A DNA stretch of 64,000 nucleotides from Copromyces sp. CBS 386.78. Its lineage: Eukaryota > Ascomycota > Sordariomycetes > Sordariales > Sordariaceae. The notes under the pieces were generated by a model. It did no database searches and was not told the DNA's origin. It saw only the letters and a list, made by a program, of their open reading frames with translations. The first letter of the stretch is position 1. Each line of letters begins with the position of its first letter. Positions 23,988-35,107 of this stretch are shown in pieces. The stretch covers positions 124,001 to 188,000 of the forward strand of contig MU839116.1 in assembly GCA_030685235.1 (NCBI GenBank). The letters run 5' to 3'. Made by a program: the position numbers and the translations under genes.

Positions 23988-24347
23988 GTGCTTTCAGTTA
24001 TTGACTCGTCTTTGCTTTGCTTTGCTTTGCTTTGTCCTAGACCTGGACCGCTTTCTTTGGTGCATTCATTGGTTTGGGTCCATTTGGTCCATTGGGACCA
24101 TGTTTCTTCCCTTTTCATGCATCCATCTATGGTGTTGAACTTGGCGTATCGTGCAACTTGGATTGCTCTCTGATACTTCCGTCGTCGTTTGTTCACGACA
24201 TTATTGGCCCACTCCACCTTTGGCGCCTGGCGGGTGACTTTGTGTCTGTCTGTCTGTCCTCAACTGAATGACCCGGCACGCGAGGACCTCATTTTTGGAG
24301 CTCTACGTTGTGGGGGACAGTAGGTAGACTTGACAACCGATGAGTGA
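23988..24347. other. Intergenic stretch
   Basis: This stretch contains a pentanucleotide run (ctttg repeated about five times near 24010-24035) and otherwise unremarkable sequence downstream of the small spliced gene on the minus strand. Confidence 0.4.
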
Positions 24348-24404
24348 CTAATGTTCTCTCTCTTGCTGGTGTTGATGTTGTTGGTGTTCTTCGTAGGTGA
24401 ATTT
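24348..24404 (-). CDS. Duplicated alternative terminal exon of the small membrane protein gene
   Basis: Read in the same phase as exon 2 of the gene at 24634-24981, this gives KFTYEEHQQHQHQQEREH and a stop. It aligns with KLTREQNQQQQHQQEQQYRE of exon 2. The similarity continues upstream into intron sequence: both copies share cggtcagta (branch-site region on the minus strand), tcttgtga and atc.gatgaaa on the plus strand. The duplicated unit is therefore about 170 bp, covering intron 3' half plus exon. Splicing exon 1 to this copy would give a 46-residue protein. A competing AG four bases upstream (TATAG) would change the frame, so use of this exon is unproven. Confidence 0.45.
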   Translation of the reverse strand, partial: KFTYEEHQQHQHQQEREH

Positions 24405-24633
24405 CTCATCTATACAACGAATAGAGTGAATCGTCGGTCAGTACTTCTTTTTTTTTTCTTGTGACTTCTGAACCATCAGATGAAACTATACTAGGGACAA
24501 TAATAGCCTTATTTAGCGGTACGTGGGCGTGCTCAGTTTATTGTTCTTGAGACCTGACGAGTACCCTTTCAACTCAATCTCACCCTGCCTAGCTATTCGT
24601 CCACTCTCCAAAATACATTTGCTGCGAAGGAAG

Positions 24634-24981
24634 TTACTTGTCCGAATTCTCCCTCTCCCGATACTGCTGCTCTTGTTGATGTTGTTGCTGCTGGTTTTGT
24701 TCGCGGGTAAGTTTCTATGATATGACCAGAGTGCGCCTGCGGTCAGTAATCTTGTTATCTTGTGACAATTGAGCTATCGGATGAAAGCATAGTGGTAGAG
24801 TCTTGCCGCAGGATAAAGGCTAGAGCCTAGTTTGGTGTTTTGAAGCCATGTGCCTGACTGAATGCCGTCATGGAAGGACGAGGGTGAAGTGACTTACAGC
24901 ATTGACCTTGGCAGACTGAATAGAATGCCTCGTATATGCAAACAGGACCCAAGCCATGGTAAAGGCAGCCAGGGGCGCCAT
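24634..24981 (-). CDS. Small single-span membrane protein, two exons
   Basis: Exon 1 (24981-24898) encodes MAPLAAFTMAWVLFAYTRHS followed by IQSAKVNA: a hydrophobic span followed by a basic stretch, the pattern of small mitochondrial or ER one-pass proteins. A good donor (GTAAGT at 24897) starts a 183-bp intron with a CTGAC branch site and a CATAG acceptor. Exon 2 (24714-24634) adds KLTREQNQQQQHQQEQQYRE then RENSDK and a stop, for 54 residues in all. The exon 1 sequence resembles small conserved fungal proteins I have seen annotated as hypothetical; that is a vague recollection. A second, diverged copy of exon 2 lies downstream at 24348-24404. Too short for ordinary ORF calling, it rests on splice signals plus the duplicated exon. 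Confidence 0.6.
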
Positions 24982-25763
24982 TAATGTCTGTTGTTGCGTT
25001 GATTGTGTAAGTGCGAGTGTCCCGGGATCATCAGACATCGGGACATTGGGAAGAGCTAACCTTTGGGTTGATGTTTCTTGAGGTCTTCATTTTTGGAGTT
25101 TGGTTGGTTTATTGGCGTTTGGAGATTTCTCGCAAGATGGGAAACAATAAACAAAAAAAGAAAGAAGAAAAAAAAAAAACACAGGCCAGATAATTGTGAT
25201 TGTCTCTGAGGTGAGCGTGGATGTCGAAGGCGACGAGTTGTTGTTTTCGGTCTTGTTGGTTGTATCGTTCGAGGTTCGTTTGGTCGAAACTGTTAGGATC
25301 GTACTATGGGATGTAAGTGGACCGAGCGTCTTCCCCCCTTTGCTGGTTAGGAGCCGAGTAATGGGAGCCCCTTTCAACGCTCCTGCCATCACCAAGTAAC
25401 AACAGTATTTGGTAGCAATTATCTAGTAGCCGTTCTTTCAGGATCATTGAACAGGCTGGTGGTATTTTGTGAGCAATGGGTGGTCACCAACTACAGTTCC
25501 CAAGAAGGATCGAACCATCAAGCAGAAGTATGCTCAACACAAGACTATATATATGCTCGCTATACCGGTATACCAACTGTATATATATGAAGAATCCCGA
25601 GTACCAGTACCTCCCTTCCGGGGTATCGCAATGTGACCCTATCTTGCCTTTGCCCGCCCAGTCCCATTCCGCTTTTCGCATGCTCCATCTCTGTATGTAT
25701 ATATATATCCAACTTCTCAACGCCTCAAGACATGTGAGCACCCTTCGATCCCATTGCACGGCT
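24982..25763. other. Upstream region of the small spliced gene; 3' region of the carrier gene
   Basis: A minus-strand ORF from an ATG at 25389 (MAGALKGAPITRLLTSKGGK) looks like a possible mitochondrial presequence, but it runs into poly-Phe low complexity. No in-phase splice to the MAPLAAF exon was found. It may be a leader exon or uORF of the small gene. The rest, including TATATA-rich stretches at 25540-25710, looks non-coding. Confidence 0.4.
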
Positions 25764-27225
25764 CTAGCTGCTAGTGCTGCTGGAAATCTCAGGCCTCTCA
25801 GGCTTTTCGACACTCTCAGCCTTCACAGCCGCAACCTCCGCAACCTTGGCCAGCTTCTCGTTTCCGTGCTTCCTCGCTCGCTTCAGTTGGTCCATGACGT
25901 ACTCGTATGTGAGCATGGTGACGGTCGCCGCGGGGACCGCTCTCATCAAGTTGGTTCCCATACCGGCGTAAAACGCTCTCCAGCCTTCCTCCTTGAGGAT
26001 GGTCTTGAAGGTGGCCACCACGCCCCTATACTTGGGCGCTGATGCAGCCAGCTGCTTGGACTCAGCGCCATTCTTGGAAACCACTTCCAAGCCCGGCAAG
26101 TGCTCCTGTCCCGGCATAGGCTTGCGCTGTGTCTGCAGTCTCGTCCGGATGACCTCGTGAGGATACGTCGCGCTGCTGGCGAAAATCTTGGAGAGGACTG
26201 AGGCGGCAAAGGTGCCCATAAAGCTTGGCTTGCTATGCTGATCGCTGGCGGCGCCGCCCATGCCTTGTCCCGTAAACTTGGTCTTAAGGAACTCGTAGGC
26301 GGGGAATTGGACAGCCACGTGAGTGAGACCCAGAAGGGCGGGTGTCAATCCGGAATAGAAGGATAGGATGCCCTCGGTGGTGTACATCTTGCGCGCGGCA
26401 TCGAAGGTGGACTTGTAGTGCCAAGGGGAGTGCATCGACGGGCGCACCGTAGGCGTGTTGGACTCCCTGGGGTGAAGCGAGAGCTGGGAACTGTCGAGCG
26501 ATGCTGACTGCGACATCAGTCGGGTCTTGATGACCCATATCGGATTTGTCGCAATGGTACTGGTACCGCCAGCTATGATGGATGCGCCAAAGTTTACCGC
26601 AACTTGTTTGTCTGTCGCATACATGTTAGCATTGACGCCCTGTCTCCATACCAAACACCAAAGACATACCCGTGTATTCGCCTATCCATATCTTGCTCTT
26701 GTTGTAGACTGTGAACCAGACGGCCCAAGTGGGCAAGTAACCCATTATTATGGGCCCCAAACCCCTATACATGCCGCGAATGCCCTCATTCTTCCATATT
26801 ACGTTCGCCGTGCCTATCAAACCATTGTACATCCTGGGCTCGCCCACATGGCGTCCCGCGCCCTGCGCTTGCAACTTGGTCTTTATGACGTCCAGCGGAC
26901 AGGTAACCACACCGGACATGAAGCCTCCCACGGCGCCGGCGAGCGCGTTGAACTGCGAATCCGAAGCGTTAACTGCCCATCTTTCCAGGCCCGTTATCCG
27001 GTCAGGACCTTGCATTGAGTCTGCCGGCGCTGTGTCTGTCGTCTCGTTTGTTATGTCGTGCCCTGCTGTTGCTGTCTCCAGCTCTTCGGTCACCGAGTTG
27101 GCGGGCGCGACAAGAGTGTCGGGTGGCCGGGCGCCTGTCAAGGAGCGCACGCCATATCCTGCTGCCGAACTCGCGGAATCTGGTCCAGGGTGGGAGATGT
27201 GGTGTTGGGTTTCTAGATTAGACAT
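25764..27225 (-). CDS. ndt1: Mitochondrial carrier, NAD+ transporter type (Ndt1/Yia6)
   Basis: Two exons, 27225-26670 and 26611-25764, encode 467 residues. I chose the ATG at 27225 (MSNLETQHHISHPG); the frame is open further up without an ATG. Three carrier repeats each show the signature: PLDVIKTKLQAQG near residue 110, NPIWVIKTRL near 209 and YPHEVIRTRL near 333. Repeat ends are of the form EGIRGMYRGL, EGILSFYSGL and EGWRAFYAGMG. The GYLPTWAVWFTVY helix and the NPIW second signature match yeast Yia6/Yea6, which import NAD+ into the matrix; the pyrimidine-nucleotide carrier Rim2 is the next best fit. The N-terminal 100 residues and an insert before the third repeat (RKPMPGQEHLPGLEVVSKNG) are low-complexity. 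The intron (26612-26669) has a textbook GCTAACA branch site. Confidence 0.9.
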
Positions 27226-28838
27226 GCCGCTACCCTTCTCTCGGCTCGAGTCGGGACTGGGACTGGGGAATCGTGACGCAGGGGAACGGGTCGGAGGGAT
27301 CAAGACGGATTGATGCGTCTTTGTTGTTGTTGTTGTCGAGGGGTCTCTGCTGGTCGCAACTCAGAGACCCCGGAGTAATCGGTGATTCGTGATGTCGCCG
27401 TAGTGTCGGAAAGAGGGTGGTGATCTCGGCTTGTTATTGGAGCTTTTGAAGTTGTTGTGATCCTCTTCTGTTCCTGATGTTCCCGGCTTGGAGAATTGCA
27501 ACAGCGTACTAGCGCGGGTGCGGGGAAGAGGTTCGCTTGGGGGGACTGAGTCAAAGACCGAGGTGTTGATAACAAGAGTTGTCCAGATAGATATCACCGT
27601 TCGTCCGTGAGGTTCGGGGAAGCCGGGTTTTTGCGTAGGAAAAGAGGCCCTGGCGCTGATCCTTGGGAACTGAGAGTTGGAGGAAGTTTCTGTTTCGAAA
27701 TTGGAGACAGATTTAGGATTCGAGCACACGAGCAGCTGGCTACCTGGTATAGAGCTAGCTACGGTAGGTAAGTATGCAGGTGACTGGAGTGGGAAGTCCC
27801 GTCTCTCAAAGAAAGGGTTTCTTCCACTTGGCAAAAAGAGATCGGATGTTGTTTGTTCAACAAAGTGGAAACCACGAGTCATCAAGTCAAGCTTTTCTCA
27901 TAATAGTAACTTCCTTGTGTGCGAATGCCGGTTTGAGGCCGATGGATCGATATGTTTTTAATAGGGATCTAGAACTAGGTAGAGCTATGTACAGAGCAGC
28001 CAGCGGCAATGGCGGCGGGGGATCCAGACGCTTATGTCGCCTCACTGATTGCCCACTAACAGCCCGTGACTCCCGTATGAAATCAAGAGCAATTCCGGAT
28101 GCGCTGGGTGCTGCCTCGAATTTTCCATCCGAGTCATGAAGACACCGAAAAAGGGTCTCCGGGATCGCACGTGTTTTGCTTCAGTTGGGTGTCAAAGTGT
28201 CCAGACAATCGCGTGTCTCGGTCTTGGGAGTTCAGACCAAAAACCCCAGATGGCCGTTTAACCTTTGCCCAGACAAGAGATGATATCAGCGAGATTCCAG
28301 TTTCACTGCAGCGGGAAAGGGAAGCTCAACGCCCGTCGCCCGCAAAAAGCGACGCCCTGTTCGTCGGCTCCAATTCTAGGTAAACCCATTACCTCATTTC
28401 TGGCTTGGCATTTCGGACGACGGTCTGTGACCCAAACCCTTGCCAAGAAAAGGAAGACCTTGGACCTACCCTATTCTCCTAGAGAGCCTGAGCTTTGAGG
28501 CATCAACAAATCACAGAGCAGAACACGGCTTTTCCCGGAGAGACGGGAGACTGGGGGGAAGGAAAGAAAAACGCACGGAGCACCCGGAGCTTCTTTAGTG
28601 GACAGTGCGCTACTGCCCACTGGCTGGCTGACTTTCGCCGGTGTGCTGATTTGCGGGTCGCGGCAATTTGTTAGCTCTCTTCCGACCTCGATCTTGGATC
28701 TTGACCTTGGTGTTTCAAGTGTGCTTTGTAGCCATTCCAGACCAGACGACAAGAGAGTAGACGACTCCTCGACTCTTCCTCACCTTACCACCTATCACCG
28801 ACTAACCAAACCCCCCCGGTCGACCATCATCCATCACC
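27226..28838. other. Divergent region between the NAD carrier and qcr7 genes
   Basis: This 1.6 kb region holds the promoters of two mitochondrial protein genes facing away from each other. The carrier leader side contains an ORF of up to 173 codons (ATG at 27882) that looks like leader/uORF sequence rather than a gene: Ser/Pro-rich and without motifs. The last 100 bases are a CA/CT-rich leader of qcr7. Confidence 0.5.
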
Positions 28839-29475
28839 ATGTCTGCCCCTTCTCTTGTTCAGGCCGTCGCTAAGCGGGGCTGGTTGTCCAAGATGCTCAA
28901 GCCCGTCGCCACCTGGTACACCTATGCCGCCGGCTACCGTCAGATGGGTCTCCGGTGAGTTTTTGTTGTTTTCCCTTCTTATACCTCGATGGCCAGCCGT
29001 GGTCTGGTCCGGGACCCATGTGACGTAGACCGTAGCTGTGTCTACCTGTATCGAATCATCGCCCTATATCCTACCTTTGTCTACATCCAATGTCTCTCTC
29101 CTCGGCCCGGTTCTACCTCAAATGGCTCCCATCCCGCCGTCCTCCTCCCCGGGATGGACCACTTACCTACAATACATACCCGACACCACCAATGACTAAC
29201 CAACCACCACCTACTACAGCGCCGACGACCTCATCTCCGAGGAGAACGAGACCGTCCTCGCCGCCCTCAAGCGCCTGACCCCCAAGGAGTCCTACGACCG
29301 CATCTACCGCATCCGCCGCGCCACCCAGCTCTCCCTCACCCACAAGCTCCTCCCCAAGAACGAGTGGACCACCCAGGAGGAGGACGTCCCCTACCTCCGT
29401 CCCCTGATCGACCAGATCGAGGCCGAGGCCGCCGAGAAGGCCGCTCTCGACACCCTTACCATTGTCAAGAACTAA
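28839..29475 (+). CDS. qcr7: Cytochrome bc1 complex subunit 7 (Qcr7, 14 kDa)
   Basis: Two exons, 28839-28954 and 29220-29475, encode 123 residues, the usual size. The start MSAPSLVQAVAKRGWLSKML is followed by WYTYAAGYRQMGLRADDLIS, EENETVLAALKRLTPKESYD and RIYRIRRATQLSLTHKLLPK, then a conserved C-terminus (WTTQEEDVPYLRPLIDQIEA). Family role: matrix-facing subunit of complex III that contacts cytochrome b and is needed for early assembly. The 265-bp intron is long for this window; it interrupts codon 39 (Arg) between GLR and ADD. Confidence 0.97.
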
Positions 29476-30609
29476 GCGCGCCATTTTTATCCGGGCGAGC
29501 GAGTTTAGGAAGGATGGAAAGAGAAGTGTGAGGAGAAGGAAGGGGGATGAGATGGGGCAAGGTTTTCCGTTTATCCGCGCGGGGGAACTGGCCCGACTTC
29601 GAAGGAAAACGATTATATGGGAATACCCGAGAAGAAGGAGCTGGAAAACTGCTAGGAATTCGGAAGCCGAAGATACCAACATTCAAATAAAGTGGATGCG
29701 CTCTCAAGAAAAAAAAAACTTGGTCCTTCTCGATCTGGAACCCTGGAACTTCTCTCGACGACAACTGCTGCCAATTGCTTACTGAAAGGGACGAAACGGA
29801 GAGGGGAAAAGGGTGGACTGGGTGGTTCTGGGAGTTTGCGACGCCAACGGGCAAGAGCTAGGCATCTGTTCGCGTTCCCAGGACTCGCGCATCTGTGATA
29901 TGGGAAGGAGAGAGAGATGGAGAGGGGGTAGTGAAGACAGCGGGAGAAAAGACTACCTATAAACATAGAAATGGGCAAATAGACTTTATCCTGGGCTTTC
30001 AAACCGGAGAAGAGGGGGAAGTGCAATGACAATGGTAATGTTGTGGTGCTAGTGTACCTTGTACAAGTGTATGAATCCTGAGAAGCATGGACTAGACCAA
30101 CCCCGCCCAATGCTTATTGTCTCTGTATTCCCCATGGTTCAAAGACACGTACCGTGATGTAATATCTGGCGAAGGGGATGCTGACATTTGTTGATATAAG
30201 GCTGGTGTAGATCTTTTACAGGTGTGGAATAAAACCGGTCTGTGTTAGAGATAGAAAGGGGCGAAGTAAACAATTGAACCTGAACAGTACAAGTGCCCAG
30301 AACATACATAATAAGCAAGAATATCACAGTGTCAACATAGTCCACAATTGAGAACTCTAAATACGTCAAACGTACGAGCACTAACGACAAAGAATAGCTG
30401 CTTGTGTATCAGCTACCTACCAGTCATCTATCGCTTAATGACTCGCTCATCGTTCCAAGAAACTCGGTGAACTTGAGAGAACAGACTTCATCTATAAAGC
30501 AAATCCTGTCCAACAAAAGCCCAGCAGCAATGGCCAAATGCTCAAAAGCCAAACCACCTCTTCTTCACCGAATATCAAGTGATCCCGGCTTCAGGGTGAC
30601 AAGGCATCT
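29476..30609. other. Intergenic region between convergent qcr7 and rex3
   Basis: Two 3' regions meet here. Only short ORFs without motifs or good starts are present. Confidence 0.5.
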
Positions 30610-32718
30610 CTAAACCTCAACCACCTCCCCGTCCTCCGTTCCATCCCTCGTCTTCCTCCTAACCTCCGCTAGCATTGCACCCGTCGATCCCGCTGCTGCT
30701 GATCCTTCAATCCCCTCCACCGTCAACTTCTTCCACTTTTCTCCTCCTATTTCCTTCTTGTCCTTAGGCGGCACAAAAACCCCCTTCTTCAAAGTCCACC
30801 CCTTCCTCTTCATTTCCGCCCACTTCTCCTGAACCTTATACCTCACCAGCTCTCCCGCCGCCCTCGCGTCTTCCGCGGAATCGTGCCCCAGGAGCTTCCC
30901 ATCGGCTGCTGCATCGGCGTCTGGTTCGACCTGAATAGCTTTATTGAGTTTCCACTCCATCAACACCTTTAGTCCGTATCGATAGGGAAGGAGCTTTTTG
31001 TGCGGGAAAAGAAGAACGGTGTCGATCAGCGTAGGGTGGCAGATGCGCATGGCGTTGAGATCGTTTTCTAGACCGTGACCTATGAGCGGCGTGGTGGGGG
31101 ATATGAGAGAGAATAATAGGTCGCGGGCGACGGAGAGGGAGTCGACCCTTTGCATCTTTTTGCGTCCCTGGTTTGATTGTGGGGGTTTGGTAGTTGGGCC
31201 CTTGTCGGTGACGGGGTCAACAGCAGGGTCAAGAGGAGCGACGGGTTTCCATGGCTCGGCGTTGATGAGGTCCTCTGGCCAGACGCCCGAGAAACGGGAG
31301 TTGAGATCGAGGATCTCGCCCATCGGCCGGACGAGGATGTCAAGGAGTTCTTTGCCGTCGGGCCAGTTGACCGCCGTCAAGCGGACGAGCTCAAGGCCGT
31401 TGACCGTGTAGCACATTTCGCAGTCGAAGCAGACGGCGCGGTCCTTGGGTACGGATGGGTTCTCGGGGGTTTCCATGAAGGGCACGATGGTCGCTAGACG
31501 GGCGGGGGACTTGATGGTGAAAACGTGGTTACTGCAGCTTGTGCACCCGGTCGAATCGCCGGCTAGCTGCTTGCAGCACTTGTAGGTCCTCTCTTGCTCG
31601 GCGGTGCTGGTTGGGTTGCGTTCGGGGTAGAGAAGACGACCCCAGTGGTAGGTGCAGGGACCGCCGGTGGTGAGAGCGCCGTCTTCTTCGCGACGGCCGG
31701 GGAAGACTTGGAAACGCTTGGTGCACCGGTCGCAGACTTCCCAGCCCATAGCTGCCTCGATGCCCTCGCGTGCCTTCTTGACTTCCTCCTCCGATGGCGG
31801 CTTGGGAACGTAGCCGTGCTGGGCGAGTTCGGTGATGGATGTGAGAAGATGTGGTAGGAAGGCGATCTCCTCTTGCGGCGTCAGACCTGTCTTGATCACC
31901 TTGGGAGGACCCAGGAGAGCCTGTTTCTTCGAGCCTGCTTGGGTCGCAGCGGCTTTGCGTTGCTCCTCCTCCTTGATCTTGGCAAGACGCTCTTCCTTCC
32001 ATTGTTTAGGCGTCATCTTCTTGTAACCCATGATGCGGTTCTTGATGACATTGTTGTAGATGGCCGGCTTGTCCATCGCGATCTTTTCCTCCACGTCCAG
32101 AGAAAGCCATATTAGCTCTTGCGGAGTAAGAACCAACTTCTTGCTCTCCTCATCTTTGCCAGCCGCCTTTTCCATCTCTTTGTTCAGACGAGCGAGTTGT
32201 TCGTGTAGCATGGTCAATGCCTTAAACCGGAACTCGAATGTAGCAGGCGCCACACCCTTGAGCATGCGAGGATTAAGTGTCTCGACTTTCCGAGAAACTT
32301 GTACTCTGCGAATAGGAACCTTTTTCTCGGAACTCTTCTCAGGGTTTGGAATGGTTTGTGATGAAGTAGCTGCTGGTTTGCTTGCTGGGGTTGCAGGAGC
32401 TGCTGACGGAGCTGACTGGACAGACAAAACAGTTGGCCTTCGGCCCAGTGGCGGGGGCGACACAGGTTTCTTCGCCGTCACAGGTTCCGAGTTGGGCTTC
32501 GGAGATTCTGCTGTTGTTGATACTGTGCTCTGAGTAGGCTCTGAGGACAACTTGCGACGCTTTCGCGGATTGTCATCTTCGTTTAGACCATCATGTTTTG
32601 CCGATGCCGGAACTGCTGGCTTCTTGTTCCAGCTGTGTTGGAAGAGACAGTTGGACTCAGTGCACCTATCGCCATGCGGGCAGGGGATCGACCCCAAGTT
32701 TTGTAAAACCGTGTCCAT
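30610..32718 (-). CDS. rex3: RNA exonuclease Rex3-like (DEDDh family)
   Basis: A single exon encodes 702 residues from the ATG at 32718; an extra 121 upstream codons are open but start only at TTG. The N-terminus (LGSIPCPHGDRCTESNCLFQ) is the CCCH-type finger typical of fungal Rex3. A basic disordered linker follows, then a Cys-rich segment (VCDRCTKRFQV, CTYHWGRLLYPERNP, CTSCSNHVF). The exonuclease domain has motif I VCFDCEMCYTV (Asp near 431), motif II IGHGLENDLNAM near 548 and motif III HDSAEDARAAGELV near 613, so all acidic catalytic residues and the His are present. Family role: 3' to 5' trimming of RNAs such as RNase MRP RNA, U5 snRNA or 5S/tRNA precursors. Between motifs I and II there is an insert of about 40 residues (PVTDKGPTTKPPQSNQGRKK). 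Confidence 0.92.
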   Translation of the reverse strand: MDTVLQNLGSIPCPHGDRCTESNCLFQHSWNKKPAVPASAKHDGLNEDDNPRKRRKLSSEPTQSTVSTTAESPKPNSEPVTAKKPVSPPPLGRRPTVLSVQSAPSAAPATPASKPAATSSQTIPNPEKSSEKKVPIRRVQVSRKVETLNPRMLKGVAPATFEFRFKALTMLHEQLARLNKEMEKAAGKDEESKKLVLTPQELIWLSLDVEEKIAMDKPAIYNNVIKNRIMGYKKMTPKQWKEERLAKIKEEEQRKAAATQAGSKKQALLGPPKVIKTGLTPQEEIAFLPHLLTSITELAQHGYVPKPPSEEEVKKAREGIEAAMGWEVCDRCTKRFQVFPGRREEDGALTTGGPCTYHWGRLLYPERNPTSTAEQERTYKCCKQLAGDSTGCTSCSNHVFTIKSPARLATIVPFMETPENPSVPKDRAVCFDCEMCYTVNGLELVRLTAVNWPDGKELLDILVRPMGEILDLNSRFSGVWPEDLINAEPWKPVAPLDPAVDPVTDKGPTTKPPQSNQGRKKMQRVDSLSVARDLLFSLISPTTPLIGHGLENDLNAMRICHPTLIDTVLLFPHKKLLPYRYGLKVLMEWKLNKAIQVEPDADAAADGKLLGHDSAEDARAAGELVRYKVQEKWAEMKRKGWTLKKGVFVPPKDKKEIGGEKWKKLTVEGIEGSAAAGSTGAMLAEVRRKTRDGTEDGEVVEV

Positions 32719-34207
32719 TGTTTGAGCGCGAGTTGGCCAGGGTTGAATGTTTGCGAATGGCTTTGCTTCCTGCGAGTCGCCCAAGCGCTGGATAGACGTG
32801 TTGCTGATGGAGCGGAAATGCGGTCTTGAGGGCAATAGAAGCGCAAGATGACGAGATCTTGAGAGTCTATTAGAGACCTCGCGCGCGAGTTTCGTAAGAT
32901 TCGTGATGTTAGGCAACTTTGACGGGTAAGAGGGTCGGGGGTGGATATGGGAGTTGATGAAGTGAACTCGGCGTGGGGAGAAGTTCACTTTGGGTGGGAG
33001 ACTCTCGTCAGTTGCTCCTGCTGAAAATCTGATCGGTATAAATACGTATGGTTGATGATATATACGTTTGTTGTTGAGCAAGGAAGGGCGGGAGCTTCCA
33101 GTTCGGACGAGCAGAATATCAACCTAAGTATGAGGTGTGATCGATTTGGTGACGAAGTGAGCAAACAAGGAAGGCTCGATCCGTAGCACTCACTCGCTCC
33201 TTCAGTTTGTGATCCCAACTAGACAGGCCGAAAAACTATGACCGTAGTACGTGGCGTGGGGTTGATTTCGTCTTGTCTTTCAGCCAACGTCGATGGAAAC
33301 AATTTAGTAGTTTCCAGAAAGAGGCAGCGCCGAGATAATCGTTGGGTCCGAAAGGGCTACAGAACGTCAGCTTGGGACTTTGGCGCAATTTTGTAGAGTA
33401 ACAGCCAAAGAATGATGACATATTCCAGCTCTTCTCGGTAACTCAACCTCGAGAAGACTAACGGCAAAGTATCAACTCTTGGGCCTTCGGGTCGAAAACA
33501 TCAACCAAGAGGTGCAGAGGCAAGGGATGAAGTGCAAAAGCCAACAGAGGGCAACACATACGTCAAGAGTGAGCACCCGTATACTGGTTGACCATTCCAG
33601 GTAAAGCGGAGGTCTAGACTCTAAAAAGCCAAAATCCTTGCTGTCTTGGAAAGTGTTCAAGGTGTTGTTGTTGAGATGAAAGTTGAATTCAATTCGAGGT
33701 TGAGCCAAGAAACGGAAAACATGAGGCGGCTGCTGAATGATGCCCCTGCATTCGGTCATTGGTCCACCGAAGCGCCGCTAAAGCGTTACGCAGTCCACGC
33801 ATCCCTGGCGTTGAGGTCTGGGCTACCTTTTCCACCTTTTCATGATATCACGTCTCAGAACTTCAACAGTCTCATGGATGTGGCCTTCGTTTACCGTGAA
33901 CTGAGGTTGTCAGGAAAATAGACGTCTTCCCTCCTGTTCTTTAACGGCCCATGCCCCTGAGACCCTTCCTTTGCCACCACATCCGTTATCTGGCTTATCA
34001 TTTCTATGACAAAGACCAACTCAAGTTCAAGCATGCTCCTATTGTAACAAAGTGCCTAAGCGGGGAAGATACACAATGCTCATATCGTAATAGTACAGTT
34101 CCATTTTGGTCATTACCTTCCTTTACCCCCGTACCCTAGGTATCCTGGTGGTCCCTTTCTGCAAAACCACCTCCTCTTCATCCCTCTCTCCCACTGGTTC
34201 CTCCCAT
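32719..34207. other. Region between rex3 and prohibitin genes
   Basis: This 1.5 kb region contains the rex3 promoter/leader and the prohibitin 3' region. Small ORFs here lack ATG starts or motifs, and no gene is called. Confidence 0.5.
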
Positions 34208-35107
34208 TTATGGCCTGCCAACGTTCATCAACAGGTTCGTCCCCTTGCCGCCACCAGGCAGGTACGCCACGTTGGGGTTGGAAGCCAGAACCTGCGCAAT
34301 CTCCCTGGACGCCTCAATCTTTCTGATCTGGATCAGACCATCGCCAGCCTTGGCAATAGCCTTGCTGATGGTCTCTGCACTCTCGGCCTCACCCTCGGCG
34401 CGGATGACGTTGGCCTGGCGCTCCTGCTCGGCGCGCTCGACGATGAAGCGCGCACGCTCGGCGTCCTGCTGCGCAATCTGCTTCTGCTCGACGGCCTTGG
34501 TGAACTCCTTGCCGAAGGTCATGTGGGTGATGGAAACGTCCTCGAGCGCAATGTTGAACTCGGCGGCGCGCTTGACGAGGTCGGCGCGGATGCGCTGCGA
34601 GACGGCCTCGCGCTGCGTGATGAGCTCGGCGGCGTCGAACTGGGCGACGATGGACTTGAGGACTTCGTTGCCGATGGAGGGGAGAACACGCTCGTCGTAG
34701 TCTTGGCCGAGGTTCTGTCGGAATAGTGGTTAGTAAAGCTGTCCGTCGTCATCATCGGAAGGGGCAAGTTCTCGTAAACGCACCCGGTAAATATTGGGCA
34801 GAGCCTGCACCTCAGGACGGTGCAGGACTCTCAGCGTCAAGCTGACCATCTGCAAATCCTTGGAGCCGGTGGTGGTAGCGACGATGCGAGGCTTGGTGCG
34901 AACATCGAAGACGATGGCCTTCTGCAGCCATGGGATCAGGAAGTGTGTGCCCTCGTTGACGACCGTCTCCTTCACACCGGAAACTCGGTCGAAGATAACC
35001 GCCCGCGAACCACCCTTGACGTCGTAGATGGAGCTCTGGAGGAGAGCCACACCAACAGTTGCCGGGATGGCGAACTTGGTGATCATGTCCAACCCTCTTG
35101 CCGCCAT
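34208..35107 (-). CDS. phb1: Prohibitin-1
   Basis: Two exons, 35107-34784 and 34714-34208, encode 276 residues, matching the family length. The N-terminal membrane segment (MITKFAIPATVGVALLQSSI) precedes the SPFH/PHB domain: YDVKGGSRAVIFDRVSGVKE, EGTHFLIPWLQKAIVFDVRT and then LGQDYDERVLPSIGNEVLKS. The C-terminal coiled coil (KAVEQKQIAQQDAERARFIV) and the end NPNVAYLPGGGKGTNLLMNV are typical of Phb1 rather than Phb2. Role: inner-membrane ring complex with Phb2 that chaperones respiratory subunits and organises cristae. It is divergent from qcr8 with 650 bp between starts. The intron is 69 bp, phase 0. Confidence 0.97.

Noticed and set aside
25087..25389. ORF MAGALKGAPITRLLTSKGGK as a first exon of the small membrane protein gene
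   Set aside because: Attractive as a presequence, but every usable donor in it has the wrong phase for the MAPLAAF frame.
27361..27882. 173-codon ORF upstream of the NAD carrier gene
   Set aside because: It lies in the leader region, is Ser/Pro-rich without motifs and ends just before the carrier start region; at most a uORF.
32719..33081. 121-residue N-terminal extension of the Rex3-like protein
   Set aside because: Open frame, but it starts at TTG. The ATG at 32718 precedes the conserved zinc-finger start of the family.
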